DNA of 64,000 nucleotides from Xanthomonas hortorum pv. cynarae. Its GTDB lineage: Bacteria; Pseudomonadota; Gammaproteobacteria; Xanthomonadales; Xanthomonadaceae. A program made the position numbers and the translations under genes. Each line of letters starts with the position of its first letter. The first letter of the stretch is position 1. Positions 1 through 8,565 of the stretch are shown piece by piece. The stretch covers positions 62,001-126,000 of the forward strand of contig NZ_MDFM01000007.1 in the NCBI RefSeq assembly GCF_002939985.1, read 5' to 3'. The notes below the pieces were generated by a model. The model searched no databases, had not been told where the DNA came from, and saw only the letters and a list, made by a program, of their open reading frames with translations.

Positions 1-440
1 AGGCTGTGCAGCCGACGAATCGTCCAGCCCAGGGTGCCATGCTCGGGCAGCGTGCCCAGCACGCGTGCGCGGTACGGATCGACATAGACCACGTGCCGCA
101 TGCCGTGCGCATCGACCAACCCGATCTCGGCGCTGGCATCGGCACGACTCGGCGTGGTGTAACGGAACAAGGTGCCGCCATCGCTGCGCTGCGCCGCATC
201 GACCAGGTGCTGCGCAGACACGCGCAGCGCGCCCACCGGCACGACCTTCAACCCATGGTGCACGCTGCGATCGATCGCGTCCTGATACAGAAACGCCGCA
301 CCGGTCAGCGCCAGCCAGATGATGAAAGGCAGCACCAGTAAGCCGGCATAGAAATGCCAGCGCCACACCGCACGATAGAAGCGCCAGCGGCTGTCCTGAC
401 GCAGCTCGGCACCAGCACCCTGAGCAGTCGATACGCGCAT
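1..440 (-). CDS. PepSY-associated TM domain protein (N-terminal part)
   Basis: The visible 146 residues are the N-terminus of a PepSY-TM protein, an inner-membrane family usually found beside TonB-dependent receptors for iron or other metals and sometimes acting as a ferric reductase. After a polar N-terminus come RWRFYRAVWRWHFYAGLL and a hydrophobic helix (VLPFIIWLALTGAAFLY, about residues 36-52), the family hallmark. A PepSY-like periplasmic stretch follows (VYVDPYRARVLGTLP). The ATG at 438-440 shares one base with the stop of the receptor gene upstream (TGATG), so the two are translationally coupled. The gene runs off the left edge and its length is unknown. Family assignment is firm; the metal is inferred only from context. 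Confidence 0.85.
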   Translation of the reverse strand, partial: MRVSTAQGAGAELRQDSRWRFYRAVWRWHFYAGLLVLPFIIWLALTGAAFLYQDAIDRSVHHGLKVVPVGALRVSAQHLVDAAQRSDGGTLFRYTTPSRADASAEIGLVDAHGMRHVVYVDPYRARVLGTLPEHGTLGWTIRRLHS

Positions 441-2464
441 CAGAAGCTCCAATCCCACGACAGCGACAACGCACGCCCATCGCCCGGCGAATAACCGGAA
501 CTTCCGGTGTCGTACCACGCGTACACATACGCACGATCGGTCACGTTGCGCAGCTGCAGGCTGAGCGCATTGCGCGCATCCACGTTCCAGCGCGCGCCCA
601 GATTGAGCAGGGCATAACCACCGGTGCGGCCCAGCGTATTGCTGCGCTCCAGATAATAATCGCCTTGCGCATTGCCCCAGGCGCTCAGCTGCACGGCCGA
701 AGTGAGCTGCCATTCCAGCCCGGCAGTCGCCAGCCAATGCGGCACGTTTTAGATCTCCTTGCCGCGCGTGGCCGGCGCGCTCGGGTCGGGCGTGGCGATG
801 CTCGCCTTCTGCCGCGAATACGACAGCCAGGCCCGCCAGTGTTCGGCCGGCTGCAGATTCAGTTGCGCATCCCAGCCGCGCCGCAGCGTGCGCCCCACGT
901 TGGCCACATCGCCGACACCGGCCACGCCGTTCACTCCCAGAATGGTGGCGACTTCACCGGACGCGCGTTGCTCCCAATACGCCAGGCGCCCGTCCATCAC
1001 CGCCGACGGGGCGAACTTGAAACCGGCCTCCCAGCCATCGTTGATCGATGGACCCAGGTTGCCGGGCTGGCGACGATACGCGCCATCGCCGCTGCCGATC
1101 TGGAAGCTGCGGCCCCAGTTGGCGTACATGCTGCTCTGCCCGACAAGCCGATAGCTGGCGCTGAACTTGGGCTGCTTGATGGTGCCGTAGTCGTAGGTGG
1201 GCGCGTAAATGCCGGTGCGCACATCGTGCAGCTGCCCATCGACGCGATCGATGCGATAGCCCGGCACCACCTGCAGGCGCTCGATCGGTGTCAGCACCGC
1301 CTGCACATAAGATCCGCGTGTGCGCAGGTCGTAATCCCAATCGCGCAATTGCGCGCCGCGCACGCGTGCCACGGTGCGGTAACGCTGCGACTGGTTGTCC
1401 TGCCACTGCGCATCCACACCGGCTTCCAGGTTGGCGCTCAGCGCGCCCCAATCCGGCTGCCAGTTGCCACGCAACAGCAGGCCGCGATGGGTTTCGTCGG
1501 TATCGCGTTCTTGCTGCAGGCCGGCTGCGGAAAACCGCACCCAACGCCGATTGCGATAGTCGTTTTGATAGGCCTTTGCACTCCACTGCGCATCGGCGCC
1601 CAGCGTGCCGTCCGCATGCAACGCGGTCTGCCGCACCTGCCGTTCGCTGCGATCGTCCTGTGCATAGTCCGGCGAACTGCGCGGCGCAGCGCGTGCGCTT
1701 GCCGCATCCAGATAACCCGCTTCCAGCGCGTGATTGTCGTAGTACCGCGTGGTGAGCCCGGCACGGAACGCACCATCCGGGTCGGTGTAGAACCACTTGC
1801 CGGCCACGCTGCGCTTACGCGCCTCGGCATGGTCGCGATAGCCATCGGAATCGCGCCACGCCAGTACATAGTTCTGGCTCCATGCGCCATGTTCGAAGCC
1901 CTTGCCCAGCTGCACCTCGCGCGCACCGAAGCTGCCGCCCGTCACGCTCAAACGGCCATCGTTACCGCCGGTGCGGGTCAGCACGTCCACGCTGCCGGCA
2001 ATCGCATTCAGACCATAGCGCGCATCGTTGGTACCACGCACGATCTCGATCGCGCTGATGTCCTGCGGAAACACCGCGTCCAGATACGGCATGCCACCGG
2101 CATTGTCGTTGCTGGGGATGCCGTCGATCAGCAGCTTCACTGCATTGATCCGTCCCTCGCCGTTGAAGCCACGGAACGAGAACCGCCCCGCATCGGTGCC
2201 CATGCGGAACTGGGTGACCTGCACACCCGGCGCGCGCATCAGCAGCTCCCAGCTGTAATCCACGTGTTGATCGTGCAGCAGCTCGCCGCCGATCACATCC
2301 ACCGAACTCAGTACGCGTGCCGTGTTCGGGCTGCGCTGGGTCTGGCTCACCTGCACCTTGCCCAGCGTCAACGCCGCATCCTGTGCCTGCACCTGGCAGG
2401 CAGGCCACCACACCAACGCCAACGACGGCGCATACCACATCGTTTTCAAGAACCGCAGACGCAT
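440..2464 (-). pseudogene. TonB-dependent outer-membrane receptor, interrupted by an in-frame stop
   Basis: Outer-membrane receptor of the FecA/BtuB type for TonB-driven uptake. Translation from the ATG at 2464 (GAAGGG ribosome site just upstream) gives a signal peptide ending in CQVQA, a TonB-box-like TLGKVQVSQ, a plug domain (VDVIGGELL, then SFRGFNGEGRINAVKLLIDG and IEIVRGTNDARYGLNAIAGSV) and most of the barrel. A TAA at 749-751 stops it after ATRGKEI. The same frame then continues without shift through NVPHWLATAGLEWQ and a normal barrel end (LQLRNVTDRAYVYAWY to the C-terminal SLSWDWSF), so a single codon separates the two parts. Without the stop the protein would be about 674 residues. The last strand is normally essential for assembly, so the product is probably non-functional. 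A sequencing error or read-through is possible. Upstream lies the DUF2946 gene, downstream the coupled PepSY-TM gene. Confidence 0.85.
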
Positions 2465-2635
2465 GACCAACCCTTCGCCGTGCCGGCACGGCAACACCGC
2501 CATGCGCCGCGGCATAGCAGCGGGCACAGGCATCACTTCAGGAAAGCGGGCCGTCCATGCAGCGGCAGGCGGGCACGCCGGAAAACCAGGCGTGCAATCA
2601 ACACAACGCAGCGGACGCCCGCGATGGGACCAGAC

Positions 2636-3073
2636 TCACGCGTGCAGCGGCGGCCCACGTGCCCCGAGTGCGGCCCAGCGCACGACCGACCACGCCCGTG
2701 CATGGGTGTGCATGGGCGCCGGCGCCGACCGGAGTTGCAGCAGACACAGCACCAGCAGCGCCAGCCACGGCAGCAGGCGCGCGGCCAGCACGCAGTAATC
2801 GCAAGCTTCGCCGTGCATGCCGGCAGCGTGTTCGCCAGTTGGAGGCTTGGCTGGCGACGCGGCGCTGCCGTGATGATGCGCGGCAGTCTGCGCCGGCATG
2901 GCCTGGTGGCCTGCGTGCGACGCCCCGCCTGCATCCAATGCAGGCCCGCTCATGCACATCGGTTCGACCGACTGCGCCTGGCTCCACCGGCTGATCAGCG
3001 GCGCCACCAGCATCAGCGCCACCGCCAGACAGGCAAGCAGGTGCAGCCAACGGTGATGACGGAACGAACGCAT
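2636..3073 (-). CDS. DUF2946 family protein
   Basis: A 145-residue protein with an N-terminal membrane segment (WLHLLACLAVALMLVAPLI, about residues 9-27), a central His/Cys/Met-rich part (SHAGHQAMPAQTAAHHHG, then HGEACDYCVLAARLL) and a second hydrophobic segment (PWLALLVLCLLQL). The EACDYC motif and this layout match DUF2946, small membrane proteins of unknown activity often encoded next to TonB-dependent receptors and copper-related genes. The metal-ligand-rich loop suggests metal handling, which is an inference. It is first in a minus-strand group with the broken receptor and the PepSY-TM gene. A 13-bp tandem repeat lies 60-120 bp upstream. Confidence 0.8.
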   Translation of the reverse strand: MRSFRHHRWLHLLACLAVALMLVAPLISRWSQAQSVEPMCMSGPALDAGGASHAGHQAMPAQTAAHHHGSAASPAKPPTGEHAAGMHGEACDYCVLAARLLPWLALLVLCLLQLRSAPAPMHTHARAWSVVRWAALGARGPPLHA

Positions 3074-3403
3074 CGCGCGAGTGTAAACCGCCGCCTACCG
3101 CGCGGCGATGCTTGCGGCCGGTGCGCGACCGGATGTCGCACCCTGATGTCGCACCCTGATGTCGCACCCTGATGTCGCACCCTGATGTCGCATCCTTGGG
3201 TCGTCGCAACCCCTTCGTACTGATCGTTGCTCAGCCGCAACACACCGCGCAATTTGCGTCACGACATCGCAAACAAACCAAAACGCCGCCCCTCCACTGT
3301 CGGGGCCGGCAGTCACAGTTCCAGCCACGAGCGTGATTGCACCCACATGCCAGCCCCTGCCATGCCCTATGCTTGTCGCTTATCCAATTAATTCTGCGCG
3401 CGC
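3074..3403. other. Intergenic region between DUF2946 operon and histidine kinase
   Basis: This 330-bp divergent spacer should carry promoters for both flanking genes. The only conspicuous structure is the 13-bp tandem repeat at 3132-3192. No convincing small ORF or RNA gene was seen. Confidence 0.5.
3132..3192. repeat. 13-bp tandem repeat, five copies
   Basis: GATGTCGCA begins at 3132, 3145, 3158, 3171 and 3184, a regular 13-bp period with unit GATGTCGCACCCT. The first four units are complete and identical; the fifth diverges after GATGTCGCA. The array lies about 60-120 bp upstream of the DUF2946 start at 3073. The short period, with no distinct spacers, rules out CRISPR. It could be a variable-number repeat or an array of protein-binding sites. 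Confidence 0.95.
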
Positions 3404-4597
3404 ATGAGCGTCTTGTTCGATCCAGCGGCTGAGCCCCTTCCCTGCGCGCCCAAACCAGCGAGCGAAGCGTTGCGCCTGCAGGCGCTGCGCAGCTACGGCA
3501 TTCTCGATACGCCGCGCGAGGCGGCATTCGAAGACATCACCAGGTTGGCCTCGATCATCTGCCAGACCCCGATCGCGCTGATCAGCCTGGTGGATGCCGA
3601 CCGCCAATGGTTCAAGAGCGAGCGCGGCATGGGCGAGCGCGAGACGCCGCTGTTCAAGTCGATGTGCGCGCATGCGCTGCTCGACAACGACGTGCTGGTA
3701 GTGCCCGACACGCGCGAAGACATCCGCTTTGCACGCAACCCGCTGGTCACCGGCGAGGTGCCACTGCGGTTTTATGCCGGTGCGTTGCTCAAGACCAGCG
3801 AAGGCCTGTCGCTGGGCACGGTCTGCGTGCTGGACCGGCAACCGCGTCAACTCACTGACGAACAGGTCGAAGCGCTGCGCGCACTGGCACGCCAGACCAT
3901 GGCGCAGCTGGAACTGCGCCGCGCGCTGCAGACTGCCGAAGAGTCCGACCGCTATCGCAGCCGACTGATGGCGATCGCCGGGCACGACCTGAAAACCCCG
4001 CTGCGCACTGCGGCCTATGCCATCGACAAGATGCGCCGGCACGCCAATGTCGATTCCGTTCCCACCCTGGTCACCGCACGCGATGCGATCGGCGTGGTGG
4101 CACGCAGCCTCGACGAACTGGCCACACTGGCCGCCGCGAGCAAGAGCTCCACCCCGGATCTGCAGCCGCTGGCACTGGAAGACGTGCTGCACGCGGTCCT
4201 CGGCGTGTGGCGGCAACCGGCGAGCGACAAATGCCTGGCCTTGCGCCACGTGCCCACTTCGCTGCGCGTGCGCAGCCACGCCACGCTGCTGACCACGCTG
4301 ATCGGCAACCTGGTCGGCAACGCGGTCAAGTACACCGAACGCGGACGCGTACTGGTCGGCGTGCGCCGCCGCCCCGGCTATGCCGTGGTGGAAATCATCG
4401 ACAGCGGCATCGGCCTGAACCTGGACCACCCCGAACAGGTGTTCCAGGCGTTTCGCCAGGCCGACCCGAACAGCGAAGGGCTGGGCATCGGTCTATGGAT
4501 CGTGCACCGCACTGCCGAAACCCTGGACTGCGAGGTGGATGTGCGCCCGCGCCCGGCAGGCGGCACCTGTTTCTCGGTACGCATCCCGCTGGCCTGA
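3404..4597 (+). CDS. GAF-domain sensor histidine kinase
   Basis: A 397-residue soluble sensor kinase. Residues about 22-175 form a GAF domain (LRSYGILDTPREAAFEDITR, then CVLDRQPRQLTDEQVEAL), a type common in kinases that also contain GILDT/P-E-FD. A HisKA domain follows with the phospho-acceptor His at 194 (AGHDLKTPLR), then a HATPase_c domain with N-box around Asn306 (NLVGNAVKYTERG), G1 (IIDSGIGL, 332-339) and G2 (GLGIGLWIV, 359-367). There are no transmembrane helices, so the signal is probably cytoplasmic. No response regulator is adjacent, so it is an orphan here and the partner is unknown. Start chosen at the first ATG that leaves a complete GAF domain. Confidence 0.9.
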   Translation: MSVLFDPAAEPLPCAPKPASEALRLQALRSYGILDTPREAAFEDITRLASIICQTPIALISLVDADRQWFKSERGMGERETPLFKSMCAHALLDNDVLVVPDTREDIRFARNPLVTGEVPLRFYAGALLKTSEGLSLGTVCVLDRQPRQLTDEQVEALRALARQTMAQLELRRALQTAEESDRYRSRLMAIAGHDLKTPLRTAAYAIDKMRRHANVDSVPTLVTARDAIGVVARSLDELATLAAASKSSTPDLQPLALEDVLHAVLGVWRQPASDKCLALRHVPTSLRVRSHATLLTTLIGNLVGNAVKYTERGRVLVGVRRRPGYAVVEIIDSGIGLNLDHPEQVFQAFRQADPNSEGLGIGLWIVHRTAETLDCEVDVRPRPAGGTCFSVRIPLA

Positions 4598-5060
4598 GCG
4601 CGGCAGTGCGTCGCGCATAAAAAAAGGCGGACCCGGGCTCCCGACCCGAATCCGCCGCCAAGCACGCCAGGTCTCTCCCCAGGGACCAGGGTGCGCCAGC
4701 CGCGCCATCGCGCAGCCTCGCGCAATGGTGATGCGACAGCGCTGGCAACCTCTCGACGACACCGCCAAACACACCGGCCATGCGATCACTGCATCGCCGG
4801 TCCTGCGCCGTCCACCCCTAGACGTCCGAAAGTGTCGCGTTATGGTTGCTATAAGGATTTACGACAGCGCAGCGCGCAACTTGATACGGACCGATGACGC
4901 CGATCCGGCGGCCCTGACACATGTAGGGAGAATCACTGACAGCGTGTTTCCGGGTAAGTGCAAGCCTGCGCGCAGGCTGTTGATCGCATTGAGATTTTTC
5001 GCAACCACTTGCGTTGCAGTGCAGCATCCAGGGCAACCACGCGTGCAACGGATGAGGCCG
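4598..5060. other. Intergenic region with a minus-strand terminator
   Basis: No credible gene in 460 bp. It contains the hairpin at 4619-4656 and a perfect 16-bp palindrome (AGCCTGCGCGCAGGCT) at 4964-4979. The terminator orientation implies leftward transcription through this stretch, either a long 3' UTR of the gene starting at 5354 or a separate small RNA. Confidence 0.4.
4619..4656 (-). terminator. Rho-independent terminator (leftward)
   Basis: GGCGGA (4626-4631) pairs with TCCGCC (4651-4656), with an inner CGGG/CCCG pairing at 4634-4637 and 4645-4648. Seven A residues on the plus strand (4619-4625) become a U-run for a minus-strand transcript. The plus-strand kinase gene ends just to the left, so the signal is in the wrong orientation for it. 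Confidence 0.65.
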
Positions 5061-5354
5061 TCAAAGCTCAGGTTCGGCCGCATCCTGCCGCGCAAACCAC
5101 TCGGCCGAATGCACCTCTTCGGCTGCGACCTCCAACAGCTGACGCAGCACCGCCAGCGGAATCTGCACCTGGGTGTCGCCGGCCTGCACTGCCACCCATA
5201 ACGCTTCGTCGTGCGGGTCGGCCAGTACCGTCAGCAACGCATGCTCGCGGCCGTCGACGTTGGCCGACAGCTGCAACGACATGCCGCCGTCCTGGTCGGG
5301 CGACCACAGCCGGCTGAGAGGCGGACGCAGTGGCTCGGTCAATCGCTCGGTCAT
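5061..5354 (-). CDS. Conserved small hypothetical protein
   Basis: A 97-residue acidic, soluble protein with no signal peptide or membrane segment. It shows alternating hydrophobic patterning (MSLQLSANVDGREHALLTVL, then LWVAVQAGDTQVQIPLAVL) that looks like a compact beta domain followed by a helix (RQLLEVAAEEVHSAEWF). I do not recognise a family. Coding support comes from the high-GC codon pattern and the lack of a better frame. Function unknown. It is probably monocistronic and may be terminated at 4619-4656. Confidence 0.6.
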   Translation of the reverse strand: MTERLTEPLRPPLSRLWSPDQDGGMSLQLSANVDGREHALLTVLADPHDEALWVAVQAGDTQVQIPLAVLRQLLEVAAEEVHSAEWFARQDAAEPEL

Positions 5355-5505
5355 CGGTTGCAGCGCCTCACAGTGGCGAACAGGGATCGCGCGCGCGCAG
5401 CAAACCGGAATCGGTACACCCCGCGCGCAGACCGCAGTGTACGAACAGTCCCTACCGATTCCGAATACCGACCGCCAGCATGATGCAGTTGCACGGTTGC
5501 GACGT

Positions 5506-5585
5506 GGACGTACTTGCGGTGTGTCTCATGCTGGTTACGCATGCAAGCGCCATTAGTGACCGGAGCATTCGCGTAAAACTGGCAG
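5506..5585 (+). repeat. Partial palindromic element (right half)
   Basis: This 80-bp segment aligns with 5971-6050: both start GGACGTACTTGCGG, share CAAGCGCC and AGTGACC, and end AAAAC-GGCAG. It carries the right half of the core and right arm of the element at 5910-6014 plus some flank, but lacks the GCGGCAT hairpin. It is a truncated copy or a segmental duplicate. Confidence 0.75.
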
Positions 5586-5610
5586 GCGCCGTGAGCGGCG
5601 ATAGTCGATG

Positions 5611-5721
5611 CGCGGTGCCGCATCCGGGAGCGGGACACGCCGCAAGTACGTCCATGTAGGCTCGGTGGCGGCATCCATGCCGCCACACGGTCCCGCACCC
5701 GGATACGGCACCACGCCTCCA
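5611..5721. repeat. Long palindromic intergenic element, copy B
   Basis: The core CGGGACACGCCGCAAGTACG...CGGTCCCG (5631-5696) contains the central hairpin GGCGGCATCCATGCCGCC (5668-5685). Outside the GGGAC/GTCCC pair the arms keep pairing: CCGCATCCGGGAGCGGGAC on the left matches the reverse complement of GTCCCGCACCCGGATACGG on the right with two differences. The core is shared with 5910-6014, 48588-48684 and 48829-48926, while the outer arms are copy-specific. Confidence 0.85.
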
Positions 5722-5909
5722 CTCTTCACTGCAGCTGATGGGCAAGCAATGATTTCAGGTAGGCATAATGCTTGCGGGTTCCACAGGAGATTTCTGCAGT
5801 CGATGTGGTTGGCATCAATCCATCGTTTCGCCATTGTGAGGTCATGATTCGAAGAAGGGCCAGTGAACCAGACACCGTTTCTCCTTCAACCACCGACAAC
5901 ACCTGGTGG

Positions 5910-6014
5910 TGCTTGCGCGCGTACCGGCATGGGACCTTACGCGGCATGGATGCCGCGTAAAAGCCTACATGGACGTACTTGCGGCGTGTCCCACGCTGGT
6001 ACGCGCGCAAGCGC
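5910..6014. repeat. Long palindromic intergenic element, copy C
   Basis: Core from GGGACC (5931) to GTCCC (about 5991), inverted relative to copy B, with the central hairpin GCGGCATGGATGCCGC (5941-5956) and TACATGGACGTACTTGCGGC. The outer arms GCTTGCGCGCGTACCGGCAT and the matching right arm (about 5994-6012) pair over roughly 25 bp with few mismatches. Confidence 0.85.
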
Positions 6015-6197
6015 CCCTCAGTGACCGAAGCACTCTCACAAAACCGGCAGACGGTGGGTGCGGGATTGGCCTGTACGCGGCCGCTGATCGGCAGGTAATA
6101 CCTTCGCTTTCCTGCAGAACATGCATCGCATCGATCCGGCAAACATGCAGCCTTCGATAGCCGCTCAACCAGCGCTCCTGCGGCCGTCGCCAGCCGC

Positions 6198-7181
6198 TCA
6201 GCTGGTAATGGTCTGGGTCAGCGACCCCCAGGTCGGCGGCAGCGGCCAGTTCGGCGCCTGGTTGCCATCCAGCACGCGCCGCAGATCGCGCTTGTCGATC
6301 TGCGGCGCCAGCACATGCACCAGATCCAGCGCGTAATCGCGCAACACGCGGTCGCGCGGCAGCACCGCCCAGGCGATGCAATCGGCAATGGGCGCCGGCG
6401 CTGGCCAGGCGCGCAGATCCTCATCGTTGGCGCTGACCGCCATCTCCGCCACCAGACCAACGCCCAGGCCGGCACGCACATAGGTCTTGATCAGGTCCGC
6501 ATCCAGCGCGGTCAGCGCGATGCTTGGCTCCAGCCCGACCTGCGCAAATGCCCGCTGCAACGACGAACCTGGCCGCGTGGACGACTCGTAACTGATCAAC
6601 GGGTATTGCGACAGCGCCTGCATGTCCGGCGCGGTGCGCGCCTGATCCAGCGGATGACCGCGCGGCACGATCACCAGCCGACGCCAGCGATACAGCGGCA
6701 CCGCAATCCCGGCACTCGGCTCGCCACCGGCGGTGCTGACCACCGCAATATCCGCATCGCCCTGGCTGAGCAGATCCAGCGCCGCGCTTTCGGCGGCCTG
6801 CTGCAGATGCACGCTCACCTGCGGGTAGGCGTGCTTGATCTGCGCCACCGCCGGCGGCAGCACGAAGCGCGCCTGGGTATGGGTGGTGGTCAGGGTCAGC
6901 TGGCCCTGGCTCTCGCGGCGCTGGTTGGCCGCATAGGTGCGGATGTTATTGGCTTCCGACAGCACCGAACGCGCACGCTCGATCACTTCCACGCCCGCCG
7001 GCGTGACCGCATCCAGGCTGCGCCCCTTGCGCACGAACAACAGAAAGCCCAGTTCGTCCTCCAGCTGTTTGAGCTGCTTGGACAGACCGGGCTGGGTAGC
7101 ATGCACACGCGCGGCGGCCAGCGTGATGTTCAGCTCGGCATCGGCGATGGCGACCAGATAACGAAGTTGGGTCAGCGTCAT
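6198..7181 (-). CDS. cysB: CysB-type LysR transcriptional regulator
   Basis: A 327-residue LysR regulator of the CysB/Cbl group, which controls sulfate assimilation and responds to N-acetylserine. The N-terminal winged helix is MTLTQLRYLVAIADAELNIT followed by AAARVHATQPGLSKQLKQLE (residues about 1-60), the variant with an ATQPGLSKQL recognition helix typical of CysB. The effector domain contains TTHTQARFVLPPAV (about 99-112), the CysB signature that lines the inducer pocket. The start is the ATG at 7181; the longer frame upstream lacks the family match. It is divergent from cysG and near cysK, fitting direct control of both. Length agrees with CysB (about 324). Confidence 0.92.
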   Translation of the reverse strand: MTLTQLRYLVAIADAELNITLAAARVHATQPGLSKQLKQLEDELGFLLFVRKGRSLDAVTPAGVEVIERARSVLSEANNIRTYAANQRRESQGQLTLTTTHTQARFVLPPAVAQIKHAYPQVSVHLQQAAESAALDLLSQGDADIAVVSTAGGEPSAGIAVPLYRWRRLVIVPRGHPLDQARTAPDMQALSQYPLISYESSTRPGSSLQRAFAQVGLEPSIALTALDADLIKTYVRAGLGVGLVAEMAVSANDEDLRAWPAPAPIADCIAWAVLPRDRVLRDYALDLVHVLAPQIDKRDLRRVLDGNQAPNWPLPPTWGSLTQTITS

Positions 7182-7343
7182 GGGCTTATATCCAAAAAAG
7201 CGCGAGGCGCCACAGGGACTCGACTGTAGAGGAGTTCTATGGGCCAGCTTATAACCGAACGCTATTTTCAGGATGTATGAAGTCATTTCCGACGGCTATA
7301 TGCCGGCGTTACGGTCTGGCCCTCCCTTCTCGATGCCCCTGCC

Positions 7344-8549
7344 GTGCCCCCTGTGTTCCCGCTCATTGCCGACCTGCGTGGCCGTGCCGTCCTGGTGGTC
7401 GGCGGCGACGCCGATGCCGAGCGCGCCACCGCCGGGCTGCTGCAGGCCGGCGCGCTGCCGTTGGTGGGTGCACCGGAACTCACTATGCAATTGCGCAACT
7501 GGGTGCAGGCCGGGCAGGTGCGCTGGCTGTTGGGCGGGTTCGACCCGGCGTGGCTGGAACTGCCCGACCAACCGGTCTGGCTGACCATCGCCGCCAGCGC
7601 GACAGCCGGACTCAACGACGCGTTGCGCGCTGCGGCGACCGCGCGCCGCCTGCTCACGCAAGACGCTACCCCGGCCGCTTCAGCAGCGGCACCCGCAGCC
7701 TCGCCCACGCCCCGTAGCGCAGTCGGCACGCTGGCCCCCGGCAGCGTGACCCTGGTCGGCGCCGGCCCGGGCGATCCCGGCCTGCTCACCCGGCATGCGT
7801 TGCGCGCGCTGCGCCAGGCGGACGTGGTGCTCTACGATCGCCTGGTCAGCCCGCAGATCCTGCAACTGGCCCGGCGCGACGCACTGCGCGTGGAAGTGGG
7901 CAAAGCCGCACAAGGCCACAGCACCCGCCAGGAGCAGATCCACGCGCTGATGCTGGAGCACGCCCGCGCCGGGCGCCGCGTGGTGCGGCTGAAAGGTGGC
8001 GACCCGTTTGTGTTCGGCCGTGGCGGCGAGGAGCTGGAATTCCTGCGCGACCACGGCATCGCTTTTCAGGTCATTCCCGGCATCACCGCCGCGATAGCTT
8101 GCGCCGCTTATGCCGGCATTCCGCTCACCCACCGCGACCACGCGCAATCGCTGCGGCTGATCACCGCGCACTGCAAGGATTCGCTGGACACGCTGGACTG
8201 GCAGGCGCTCGGCCAGGAACGCCAGACCCTGGCCTTCTACATGGGTGTGGCAGGCCTGGACAGCATCCAGCAACGCCTGTTGCAGGCCGGCCGCGCGCCC
8301 GCCACGCCATTCGCGCTGGTGGAAAACGGCTCGCGCCCGCAGCAACGCGTGATCACCGGCACCCTCGCCAGCCTGGCCGCCACCGCGCAGCAGCACGCCG
8401 TGCGCGCACCGGCCTTGCTGATCCTGGGCGAGGTCGCCGGGCTGGCCGCCAGCCTGCACTGGTTCGGCGCACCGCCGTTGACCGCCCGGCCGCCCCCGCA
8501 CTCACCCATCGCAACGCCCGACGCGCCCACACTCGCCCACGCAGCCTGA
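7344..8549 (+). CDS. cysG: Siroheme synthase / uroporphyrinogen-III C-methyltransferase, shortened N-terminus
   Basis: The C-terminal domain (from [17 protein letters not shown] at residue 133 to about 380) is a complete SUMT, which methylates uroporphyrinogen III to precorrin-2. It shows [38 protein letters not shown] and FYMGVAGL. The N-terminal 132 residues contain a Rossmann-like start ([20 protein letters not shown]) resembling the dehydrogenase/ferrochelatase half of CysG, but that half is about 215 residues in the E. coli enzyme; the helical dimerisation part is missing and the glycine motif is altered (GGD). A Pro/Ala linker joins the halves. The start is a GTG (7344 or 7353); no ATG is available in frame. 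It lies upstream of cysK and supplies siroheme for sulfite reductase. Confidence 0.85.
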   Translation: MPPVFPLIADLRGRAVLVVGGDADAERATAGLLQAGALPLVGAPELTMQLRNWVQAGQVRWLLGGFDPAWLELPDQPVWLTIAASATAGLNDALRAAATARRLLTQDATPAASAAAPAASPTPRSAVGTLAPGSVTLVGAGPGDPGLLTRHALRALRQADVVLYDRLVSPQILQLARRDALRVEVGKAAQGHSTRQEQIHALMLEHARAGRRVVRLKGGDPFVFGRGGEELEFLRDHGIAFQVIPGITAAIACAAYAGIPLTHRDHAQSLRLITAHCKDSLDTLDWQALGQERQTLAFYMGVAGLDSIQQRLLQAGRAPATPFALVENGSRPQQRVITGTLASLAATAQQHAVRAPALLILGEVAGLAASLHWFGAPPLTARPPPHSPIATPDAPTLAHAA

Positions 8550-8565
8550 TTCCGACGGAGACCCC

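Larger units (their letters stand above)
5355..6197. other. Gene-poor stretch rich in palindromic repeats
   Basis: About 840 bp between the small hypothetical gene and cysB with no ORF that looks coding. It holds two copies of the long palindromic element (about 5611-5721 and 5910-6014) and a partial third copy at 5506-5585. The ORFs that cross it run through the repeats and were discounted. Confidence 0.6.

Noticed and set aside
665-3172. An 835-codon plus-strand open frame over the receptor and DUF2946 genes
   Set aside because: It lacks any domain, is rich in His/Arg/Ala as shadows of high-GC genes are, and the minus-strand genes have clear families.
3132-3192. CRISPR array
   Set aside because: 13-bp units without distinct spacers are a tandem repeat, not a CRISPR.
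4619-5060. SRP RNA, RNase P RNA or 6S RNA
   Set aside because: None of the conserved cores (for example the GGAAGCAGCCAAGG loop of SRP RNA) is present.
5726-6142. A 138-codon minus-strand open frame
   Set aside because: It is read through the palindromic repeat element and has no family or ribosome site.
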